Assembly: GCA_035650075.1 (NCBI GenBank)
Contig: DASRII010000513.1
Span: 1 to 11,359 of the forward strand
Direction: 5' to 3'
Source of the DNA: DASSUC01 sp035650075
GTDB taxonomy: Bacteria; Actinomycetota; Actinomycetes; Mycobacteriales; Micromonosporaceae
Length of the DNA stretch: 11,359 nucleotides
Shown here in pieces: positions 6,059 to 11,359 of this stretch (within the stretch, counting starts at the first letter, position 1; the number at the start of each line of letters is the position of its first letter). The notes under the pieces were generated by a model that was given only the letters and a program-made list of their open reading frames with translations, had not been told where the DNA came from and did no database searches. The position numbers and the translations under genes are program-made.

Positions 6059-7468
6059 TCAGCCGCTGACCGCGGCGAGCAGCTCGCGGCGATCGGGTCC
6101 GGGAAGCGGGTACGGCGGTGCGCCCATGCCGAGACCGACGATGCGGTCGAGCAGTCCCGGCTCGGCGAACAGCTCGGCGGGAGTGGTGAGGAACGACACG
6201 AGCGACTGGTACCCGCGCGCGATGTCGGGATCGCCGAGGCTCGCCGCGAACGTCGCCTTGCTCACCGCCCACCGCTGGTCGTCGGTGCGATACGGGACGC
6301 CTGCGACGTCGGCGTCGATCTCCGCCAACCGGTGCCGGTCGTACCAGAGGGTCAACCGGTACAGCGGCTCCACCACCGCCGCGGTCACCTCGTCGAAGCG
6401 CAGCGCCATCTTCTCGTGGTCGTCCGGAGCGACCTCGCGCAGCAGATCGCGCAGGCAACGCGCGTGCAGCAGTCCGATCGACGTACCGCGGCCCAGTGAC
6501 GGATTGGTGCACGCCCACGCGTCGCCGACCGCCACCACACCAGTCGCGACCGGCTCACCGTGGACGACGAGACGCCGGTACCGGTCCTCGATACCGGCCA
6601 TCACGTCCACGCCGGAGATCGGTACGCCGTCCCGCCAGTGGGCCGCGAGTGGGTACCGGGACAGCACACTGTCGAATGTGGACGGATCGCGCAACCCGCG
6701 CAGCGCCTGGTCCCGGCTGCTGGTCGTGAGGACCACGCTCCAGGTCGAGTTGTCCGCGAGCAGCGTGAGCACCGTCATCGAGTCGTAGTGCTGGATGAGG
6801 TTGGCCAGCGCTTCCGGCTGCTGTCCGGTACGGCCGCGGAAATGCCGTCCATAGTAGACAAAGCCGGAGTCCTCCCGCTCCTCGACCGGGCGCCGGGCGC
6901 CGACCGCCTCCAGCCAGGAACCGAGCGCGGAACGCCGCCCGCAGCAGTCGACGACCAGATCCGCGTGGATCGTGCGACCGCCTTCGTTGAGCACACCGGT
7001 GATCCGCGGTGACTTGCCGGACGCCGGATCGATACAGAACCCGGTCACGGCGACACCGCGCAGGATCGTGACCCCGGGCGTGCGCTCAGCCACGGCCGCG
7101 ACCACCGCTTCGAGGACCGGGCGGCGTGCGGTCACCGTGTCGAACCGCTCGTCGTCGGGGCGCATGAGTCCGCGTTGGGACTCCGGCAGCAGCTCGAGCG
7201 TGTTGGTAGCCAGGGCGCCGACCGCCCTCAGCTCGTCCAGGACATCCGGCAGCTCCACCGCCATCTGCGCCCGCCAGCGCGGCAACATGAAGTGCGGCAG
7301 CCGGAACTGGTTGACGCCGCGCCGCTCCCACACCTCCCAGGCCTCCGCCGCCGGGGGCGGATCGGCCGGATCGCGTTCCAGAACGGTCACCTCGTGACCG
7401 TCCCGGGCCAGCACCATCGCGGTCGACAATCCGCCGATACCCGCTCCGAGAATGACTATCCGCGCCAC
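6059..7468 (-). CDS. FAD-dependent monooxygenase-like oxidoreductase
   Basis: The 469-residue protein starts RIVILGAGIGGLSTA (Gly8-x-Gly10-x-x-Gly13), the dinucleotide-binding motif, with Glu31 at the end of strand 2 to bind the ribose. VDCCGRRSALGSWL (173-186) lies near the expected second FAD region, and VVAVGDAWACTNPSLGRG (311-328) is the GD motif contacting the flavin ribityl chain. This is the group-A flavoprotein monooxygenase / squalene-epoxidase-like architecture. No hydrophobic membrane tail or signal is seen. The substrate is unknown; pairing with the epoxide hydrolase suggests epoxidation of an alkene. The GTG start at 7468 is supported by GGAGG at 7475-7479. It lies 77 bp downstream of the STAND gene on the same strand and probably heads the two-gene unit with the hydrolase. 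Confidence 0.9.
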   Translation of the reverse strand: MARIVILGAGIGGLSTAMVLARDGHEVTVLERDPADPPPAAEAWEVWERRGVNQFRLPHFMLPRWRAQMAVELPDVLDELRAVGALATNTLELLPESQRGLMRPDDERFDTVTARRPVLEAVVAAVAERTPGVTILRGVAVTGFCIDPASGKSPRITGVLNEGGRTIHADLVVDCCGRRSALGSWLEAVGARRPVEEREDSGFVYYGRHFRGRTGQQPEALANLIQHYDSMTVLTLLADNSTWSVVLTTSSRDQALRGLRDPSTFDSVLSRYPLAAHWRDGVPISGVDVMAGIEDRYRRLVVHGEPVATGVVAVGDAWACTNPSLGRGTSIGLLHARCLRDLLREVAPDDHEKMALRFDEVTAAVVEPLYRLTLWYDRHRLAEIDADVAGVPYRTDDQRWAVSKATFAASLGDPDIARGYQSLVSFLTTPAELFAEPGLLDRIVGLGMGAPPYPLPGPDRRELLAAVSG

Positions 7469-7518
7469 CGCGCACCTCCGCTCGTCGAAACCATCGCGCG
7501 AAAGGTTGGGTCGGTCGA

Positions 7519-7559
7519 CTGCTCAGTTGCCAGGTCAGCTTCTGCTCAATCCCTGCTCA
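7519..7559. repeat. Three CTGCTCA repeats between the STAND and FAD genes
   Basis: The heptamer CTGCTCA occurs at 7519-7525, 7542-7548 and 7553-7559. Start-to-start distances are 23 and 11 bp, near whole helical turns. The last copy lies in, and the middle one at, the end of the STAND coding sequence; the first is upstream of the FAD gene. It could be a regulator binding array for the FAD-hydrolase unit, or chance. Confidence 0.2.
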
Positions 7560-9549
7560 CCGGTAGGCGTACCTCTCCGATCTCTACGGCCCACAGCAGA
7601 TCTGTCAGCTGCTCGATCGCCTTGGCCAGATGGCGCCGGTACGTGCTGAATGGCAGCCCGAGCACCTCGGCGGCGGCCTCTTGTGTCGGGGCGGCCCGGA
7701 CGAACGTCCGGTTCAGGACGGCGCTCAGCGCGGCGCCCTTGGGCTCGTCACGCAGGCAACCGATGGCCGCTTCGATCCTGCCGCGCAACGAGCCGGGGCC
7801 GTCGGCCAGCGATGACGAGACGAGCAGGTTGGTGGCGAGCCGGTCCGGGCGCTGCAGGTCCGCCAGCGCGGCCCGAACCGCCGCACCGAACCTCGTCCGG
7901 TCCAGCGGCGGCGGCCGGAGCAGGGACGCCGGCGGCGGGCCGGCGCCACCCGAGTGCTCACGCTCGTTCATCAGGTCCAGCCAAGCCGACACGGGCAGGC
8001 GCCGCCAGTCGACGCCGTAACCGACGTGCGCCTGGCCGCCCATCTCGGTCTCGACCAGCCGGCCGAAGCCGAGATAGTCGAAGATGGGTCCCCAGTATCC
8101 GGTGTCGATGACGACGACGAACGACCACGCGAGCGGGCGGGTCACCCATTCGACGAGGGACGACACCGGACCCGCGAGGACCGCGTACAGGTCGCGCTGG
8201 TGCTCGCGCCGGCCGCCGAAGAAGCGGCCGATGTTGATCCGCTCGCCGGGCCTCGTCGGCCCGTGCGCGGCGACGTGGTCGAGCACCGCGCGGACGACCG
8301 GATCCCGGACCTCGAGGGCCGATCCGGTAGGGGGAAATATCTGGTACGCGAAACCGGCTACGCCTTCTTCGGTACGCACCACGCTGAGCCCCTCCGGCTG
8401 ATCGGCGAGCCATGCCGCGGCGAGTGCCGCACCGGCCTTCCCCTCGAACCGTTCGATCTGCGCCAGCACGTCGTCATGTTCCTCGGGGCGGGCCGGCACG
8501 ACCGCGGTCGAACCCTGGGCGCGCAGCTCCTGGATCGCCGCGGTGAACGGGGCCCTGCGGTGCAGGTACATCAGGTGCTGCGCCCGGAGTTGCCGGTCGG
8601 TACCGGTGGCGGCCCGGATGCCGGCGACCGTGTGGTCGTGGACGACCCGGTGCAGCGACCGGTACCAGTCGGGTGACCGCCGGTCGAACTCGGCGTCCAG
8701 CACGTCCCGGGCGAGGTCGTGCGGCGCGAGCCCGCGCGGCCCGCGGACGATGAACGGCCGCCGCTCCAGCCACGCCCACACCGGTGGCGCCTCGCTACCG
8801 ACCACGTCCCGCAGGAGGTCCTCGGTGGTCAGCCAGGCTTTGGCGCACACGGCGAGACCGGTGACGTGGGCCTCGGTCGGGGCGTCCCGCAAGAGAGAGT
8901 CGAGCAGGGTCGACACGAGCGCCGGAACGTCGGCGAGGCTGGTCGGTACGACCCCGGTCCGCGCCACGTCGGCCAGCAACGCCATCGCCAGCGGATGTCC
9001 GCGCCCCAGCGCCATCAACTGCGTCCGGTCCGGCTCGGCGACGCCCGCCAGCGCGAGCAGCCGACCGCTCTCGGCCGTATCGAAGGGATCCAACCGGTGT
9101 ACCGCGACGATGTGCCGCCAGCCGAGGTCGACGCGCCAGGCCGCGGCCGGATCGTCGCGGCCGGCCAGCACGACCACATCGTCGACGGCCAACGACGGCA
9201 GGAACTCCTCGCGTAGCCAGGAGTCGATCGGCGCCAGCTGTTCGTAGCCGTCGACCAGCAGGACCGTACCCCCGCCGGACGGCGGCCCGACGGCGCTCCG
9301 GAACCCCTCCGGCGACGCGTCGACCTCCCGCCCGTCCAGCAGTACCACGTTGCGCCCGGCGGCGCGGGCCCGGGCGCGCAGCTCGAACAGCAGCGTGGTC
9401 TTGCCGATGCCGCCCGGACCATGTACCAGGAGCACGCGGTGCGAGGAACGGCCCGCTACGGCATCGTCGAAGCCGTCCAGCTCCCGGCGTCGCCCGACGA
9501 AGCTGCGGTGCCGCTCCTCGTCGAGAAGCTCGCCGAGGCGCATCGCCAC
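7546..9549 (-). CDS. STAND-type ATPase with GNAT-like region and C-terminal HTH regulator
   Basis: The protein has 667 residues. The N-terminal NTPase has SFVGRRREL (16-24), Walker A GPGGIGKT (44-51), Walker B TVLLVDGYE (95-103), a sensor-like VVVLAGRDDP (125-134) and GHPLA (184-188), the STAND equivalent of GLPLA. A winged-helix-like, helical stretch follows to about 350. Residues about 357-512 read like an N-acetyltransferase: a Trp/Leu strand, ERINIGRFF, and IDTGYWGPIFDYLGFGRL, the common GNAT C-terminal signature. The end (619-652, PTQEAAAEVLGLPFSTYRRHL) is a sigma-70-region-4-like helix-turn-helix. The expected role is an ATP-switched transcription regulator of the MalT/LAL style, cytosolic. 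It diverges from the Ig-caspase operon and lies upstream of the FAD-hydrolase genes, so it may control either. The GTG at 9549 gives a near-leaderless start; ATG 9543 is the alternative. Confidence 0.87.
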   Translation of the reverse strand: MAMRLGELLDEERHRSFVGRRRELDGFDDAVAGRSSHRVLLVHGPGGIGKTTLLFELRARARAAGRNVVLLDGREVDASPEGFRSAVGPPSGGGTVLLVDGYEQLAPIDSWLREEFLPSLAVDDVVVLAGRDDPAAAWRVDLGWRHIVAVHRLDPFDTAESGRLLALAGVAEPDRTQLMALGRGHPLAMALLADVARTGVVPTSLADVPALVSTLLDSLLRDAPTEAHVTGLAVCAKAWLTTEDLLRDVVGSEAPPVWAWLERRPFIVRGPRGLAPHDLARDVLDAEFDRRSPDWYRSLHRVVHDHTVAGIRAATGTDRQLRAQHLMYLHRRAPFTAAIQELRAQGSTAVVPARPEEHDDVLAQIERFEGKAGAALAAAWLADQPEGLSVVRTEEGVAGFAYQIFPPTGSALEVRDPVVRAVLDHVAAHGPTRPGERINIGRFFGGRREHQRDLYAVLAGPVSSLVEWVTRPLAWSFVVVIDTGYWGPIFDYLGFGRLVETEMGGQAHVGYGVDWRRLPVSAWLDLMNEREHSGGAGPPPASLLRPPPLDRTRFGAAVRAALADLQRPDRLATNLLVSSSLADGPGSLRGRIEAAIGCLRDEPKGAALSAVLNRTFVRAAPTQEAAAEVLGLPFSTYRRHLAKAIEQLTDLLWAVEIGEVRLPVSRD

Positions 9550-9556
9550 GCGTGTC

Positions 9557-9562
9557 AGAGTA
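9557..9562 (-). promoter_or_regulatory. Candidate -10 element of the STAND gene
   Basis: On the minus strand this reads TACTCT (TAnnnT). It lies seven bases before the GTG at 9549, so transcription would begin at or next to the start codon. That suggests a leaderless mRNA, which fits the absence of a Shine-Dalgarno sequence. No recognisable -35 is present. Confidence 0.3.
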
Positions 9563-9589
9563 CGAGGTCCGCTCGAGTTCGCGCGACGG

Positions 9590-9595
9590 TAGGAT
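9590..9595 (+). promoter_or_regulatory. Candidate -10 element of the Ig-caspase operon
   Basis: TAGGAT fits the TAnnnT -10 pattern and stands 40 bases before the ATG at 9636, leaving a 5' leader of about 33 bases with GGAAAGAG (9622-9629) as the ribosome site. No clear -35 is seen, which would fit an activator-dependent promoter. Confidence 0.35.
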
Positions 9596-9616
9596 TTCGA
9601 GCCAGCCGGATTTCGA
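9592..9616 (+). repeat. GGATTTCGA direct repeat pair at the Ig-caspase promoter
   Basis: The 9-mer GGATTTCGA occurs at 9592-9600 and again at 9608-9616, separated by GCCAGCC. The first copy overlaps the candidate -10, the second lies in the leader. An exact A/T-rich 9-bp repeat in this GC-rich DNA is unlikely to be noise and is placed like an operator. The regulator is unknown; the divergent STAND-HTH protein is an obvious candidate. Confidence 0.5.
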
Positions 9617-9635
9617 ATGACGGAAAGAGACCGCG

Positions 9636-10367
9636 ATGGCGATCAAGTTCACCAAGAAACTGCCAGAGTCGATGTCCGTCGAGCTCGGCAAGGAGATCGT
9701 GCTGGAGGTCGAATTTACCGCCGCGGACCAGAAGACGACCCGGTGGACGCGTGGTGGAAAGCCATTGGCGGACTTCGACGATAAGCCACGGCTGGCGATT
9801 CCGCAGGCGACCGCCAGCGATTTCGGCGAGTACGTCGTTACCGTCGCCGACGCTGAGTCCAATGATGATTCCACCTGTACGGTAACCGAGAAGACGAAGG
9901 AGGAGAAGCAGAGTCTTTTCTGGAGCAACCGGTTCGCCGCCATCAGTGCCGCCGCGCTCGTCGTTGTGTTCATCGCCCTGGCTTATCCGGCCACTAGGCT
10001 GATCCGCCGGCTCTACGGCGACGGCAACACGCCGAGCTTCTCGGCGATCGTCGCGCTGGAGTTGCTCGTCATCGGTGTGTTCCTCGTCTGCATCGGAGCC
10101 TATCTGGCCCTGCTCGAGCTGCGTGGACGTGCGAAAGCAGCCACAGAGATCGCCGGCAAAGGGCTCGGCGAGGAGGCGGCGAAGGCGGTGCCCGAGGCGC
10201 TGAAGGCGTTTGCCGGGTTGAGCGCGCCGTCGGCGGCGCTGGTCATCGCGGCCGTCGCTTTCATCTGCGCCACCTTCCTGGGCTGGCGGAACCTGCCGAA
10301 CCCGAATCCCGCCCCGGCTCCTTCGGCGACCACGGTGGTCACCCCTACCGCCTTACCGACGTCATGA
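9636..10367 (+). CDS. Three-pass membrane protein with N-terminal Ig-like domain
   Basis: I do not recognise a named family for this 243-residue protein. Residues about 4-85 resemble an I-set immunoglobulin-like domain: the B strand LGKEIVLEVEF (17-27), the core Trp37 in TRWTRGGKPL, and the tyrosine corner ASDFGEYVVTV (60-70; Asp62, Gly64, Tyr66). Both usual disulfide cysteines are absent, with Val where YxC is expected. A charged linker (EKTKEEK) leads to three hydrophobic segments near 100-118, 136-160 and 196-216, then a Pro/Thr/Ala tail. There is no signal peptide. Basic residues after TM2 and the neutral tail favour N-inside, so the Ig domain would be cytosolic and the tail outside. GGAAAGAG (9622-9629) supports the start. 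The stop overlaps the caspase start (ATGA), so the two products are probably made together. It may anchor, sense for, or be cleaved by the caspase. Confidence 0.8.
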   Translation: MAIKFTKKLPESMSVELGKEIVLEVEFTAADQKTTRWTRGGKPLADFDDKPRLAIPQATASDFGEYVVTVADAESNDDSTCTVTEKTKEEKQSLFWSNRFAAISAAALVVVFIALAYPATRLIRRLYGDGNTPSFSAIVALELLVIGVFLVCIGAYLALLELRGRAKAATEIAGKGLGEEAAKAVPEALKAFAGLSAPSAALVIAAVAFICATFLGWRNLPNPNPAPAPSATTVVTPTALPTS

Positions 10368-11176
10368 GCCGGCGATCGTTGCATCTCGGTTTGAACAGTC
10401 TCGATCGGGACCACTACCGCATCCCGGATGACGTGGATGGAGTCCTTCGTACGTTGCACGCGGCCGAGCACGACGCGGTCTCCTTGCATCAACTGATGGA
10501 GTCCACATGGGACTTTGATGCGCACGTTCTGCTGGGACAACAGGTCACTGCCGCGCGCCTGACCGCGCACGTCGCCGCCGTCGCGGCCGAGTCGACCGCG
10601 GGCGACACCTTTCTACTCAGCTTCTCCGGCCACGGCGTCCAGTGGTCGAAGAGTCCCGACCCTGACGAGACAGACGGATACGACGAAAGCTGGGCACTCT
10701 ACGATCGGCTTTTCTTCGACGACGAAATCTTCGATATGTGTCGGGCGTTTCCCGCGGGCGTGCGAATCGTACTCGTCGCCGACAGCTGCCACAGCCAGAC
10801 ATCGTTCAGCATTATCGAGGATCCTCGGTACCGTACGGGTCGGGCCCGTGGTTTGAGCCGTGAAGCCGCCGAGTTGACGATCGAGGGCAACCTCGCGGAG
10901 TACGACCGCGTCCGGCAGAACATGAACCGCACCCGGCTGAAGGACCTTTCCGCCGACGCCGTCCTGCTCGCGGCCTGCCTGGACGAGCAGCTCGCATTCG
11001 AAGGCGACGACAATGGCCGCTTTACCGGCGCACTTCTCGAGCTGCTCGACACCCGCCCTTACCAGGGCAGCTACCGGGACCTGACGGCGGAGGCCGGCTC
11101 GCGGATCGAAGGGCAGACCCCGCAGGTCTTCTATCTCCCGGGCAGCGATTTGCCGTTCGCGAATGTGCTCGGCTGA
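10364..11176 (+). CDS. Caspase/metacaspase-family cysteine protease (peptidase C14-like)
   Basis: The 270-residue protein is a single caspase-fold domain with no added domains. RRSLHLGLNSLDRDHY (3-18) is the first strand; DTFLLSFSGHG (81-91) carries catalytic His90; DETDGYDESW (101-110) and LYDRLFFDDE (112-121) are the acidic motifs of bacterial metacaspase-like members; VLVADSCHS (136-144) carries nucleophile Cys142; AFEGDDNGRFTGALLELL (211-228) closes the fold. The dyad is intact, so activity is expected; specificity for basic P1 residues is a family expectation, not shown here. In relatives the residue after DSCHS is normally Gly; here it is Gln145. The start is fixed by the ATGA overlap with the Ig-membrane gene. 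It is probably cytosolic and tethered through its partner. No prodomain is present, so control may come from the partner or the divergent STAND protein. Confidence 0.9.
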   Translation: MSRRSLHLGLNSLDRDHYRIPDDVDGVLRTLHAAEHDAVSLHQLMESTWDFDAHVLLGQQVTAARLTAHVAAVAAESTAGDTFLLSFSGHGVQWSKSPDPDETDGYDESWALYDRLFFDDEIFDMCRAFPAGVRIVLVADSCHSQTSFSIIEDPRYRTGRARGLSREAAELTIEGNLAEYDRVRQNMNRTRLKDLSADAVLLAACLDEQLAFEGDDNGRFTGALLELLDTRPYQGSYRDLTAEAGSRIEGQTPQVFYLPGSDLPFANVLG

Positions 11177-11182
11177 CGATCG

Positions 11183-11211
11183 TCGACTTTCTCGAACACA
11201 TGTACTAGTAT
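11183..11211 (+). promoter_or_regulatory. Predicted rightward promoter in AT-rich segment
   Basis: TCGACT (11183-11188, four of six matches to TTGACA) and TAGTAT (11206-11211) are separated by 17 bp, the best promoter-like arrangement in the window. An ATG at 11219 lies where a leaderless transcript would begin, but its frame stops after 26 codons (TAG at 11297-11299). The promoter reads into the antisense side of the minus-strand gene at the right edge. It may drive a small RNA, or be left from a gene lost by rearrangement. Confidence 0.4.
11192..11207. promoter_or_regulatory. LexA (SOS) box-like sequence
   Basis: TCGAACACATGTACTA matches the actinobacterial LexA consensus TCGAAC-N4-GTTCGA at 10 of 12 specified positions; the left half is exact and the right half has two mismatches. 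It lies within the promoter spacer and touches the -10, the position expected for repression by LexA. The downstream transcript has no clear product. Confidence 0.35.
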
Positions 11212-11243
11212 CGTAGATATGCGTGAGGCCTCGTGTTTCGCGG

Positions 11244-11359
11244 TTAGGCGGCTGCGTGTGCCCAGGCTAGGCGGACTGCGCGGATTTCCTCGGGGGTAGG
11301 TTGATCGGCCACCTCGGGTAGATATTGGGCGGCGATGAGGACGCGGCGAAGTTTGGCGA
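11244..11359 (-). CDS. Unidentified protein, C-terminal end only
   Basis: On the minus strand a frame open from the window edge ends in TAA at 11244-11246. It encodes 37 residues with a natural-looking helical composition: KLRRVLIAAQYLPEVAD, then PTPEEIRAVRLAWAHAAA. The start lies beyond the right edge. I do not recognise the family. The codons are less GC-rich at third positions than the upstream genes (CAA, TAT, CTA, CCT), which may hint at a different origin. It converges on the caspase gene with 67 bp between stops. Confidence 0.5.
   Translation of the reverse strand, partial: AKLRRVLIAAQYLPEVADQPTPEEIRAVRLAWAHAAA

Noticed and set aside
5300..6788. Long plus-strand open frames opposite the hydrolase and FAD genes
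   Set aside because: They are low-complexity Arg/Pro/Ser/Gln-rich translations; the minus strand encodes clear enzyme motifs there.
7175..9247. Several plus-strand open frames opposite the STAND gene
   Set aside because: They have no recognisable motifs, while the minus-strand frame has Walker A, Walker B and HTH motifs in order.
8795..9973. Minus-strand open frame of 392 codons overlapping the STAND start and the Ig gene
   Set aside because: It runs antisense through the Ig-domain gene and out of frame through the STAND gene, with no domain signal.
11175..11184. GACGATCGTC palindrome at the caspase stop as a terminator
   Set aside because: It has a five-base stem with no loop and no T-run; too weak to call.
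1..11359. CRISPR array, tRNA, rRNA or complete insertion sequence
   Set aside because: No regularly spaced repeats, cloverleaf-like sequence, rRNA-like stretch, transposase motif or paired terminal repeats were seen.

Overview
The window is about 11.4 kb of dense, high-GC DNA with strong G/C third-position bias. GTG is used as a start codon alongside ATG, and ATGA stop/start overlaps occur. The gene families (PAC2, a C-x3-H cupin, Mut7-C RNase, an emfourin-like lipoprotein, a STAND regulator with a C-terminal helix-turn-helix) point to an actinobacterium. The sequence does not let me name the genus. Twelve genes are complete and two are cut by the window edges. I see no rRNA, tRNA, CRISPR array or complete insertion sequence, and no gene-free stretch longer than about 200 bases.

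Left part (1-5240), mostly housekeeping or metabolic genes. The tail of an MBL-fold hydrolase converges on and overlaps a DUF6282 amidohydrolase-like gene on the minus strand. The latter diverges, across 27 bp, from a DUF1932-type NAD(P)-binding dehydrogenase. That gene overlaps by ATGA with a Mut7-C RNase carrying a ubiquitin-like N-terminus. A RibD/DHFR-fold reductase and a PAC2-family protein follow on the plus strand. A small cupin on the minus strand abuts PAC2 tail to tail and diverges from a small lipoprotein that resembles the emfourin protease-inhibitor fold.

Middle part (5228-9549), a minus-strand series read right to left. It runs from a 667-aa STAND ATPase with an apparent internal GNAT-like region and a C-terminal helix-turn-helix, to an FAD-dependent monooxygenase-like protein, to an epoxide-hydrolase-type alpha/beta hydrolase. 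The last two are tightly coupled. They look like an epoxidation/hydrolysis pair, perhaps controlled by the STAND protein.

Right part (9550-11359). Divergent from the STAND gene, across 86 bp carrying a 9-bp direct repeat, is a two-gene operon. It encodes a three-pass membrane protein with an N-terminal cysteine-free Ig-like domain, translationally coupled (ATGA) to a caspase/metacaspase-family protease with an intact His/Cys dyad. The Ig-membrane protein, the caspase and the divergent STAND NTPase together are the best candidate for an undescribed system, possibly a membrane-associated protease switch for stress, development or defence. That function is inference. After the caspase comes an AT-rich promoter-like segment with a LexA-box-like sequence and the C-terminal end of an unidentified minus-strand gene.
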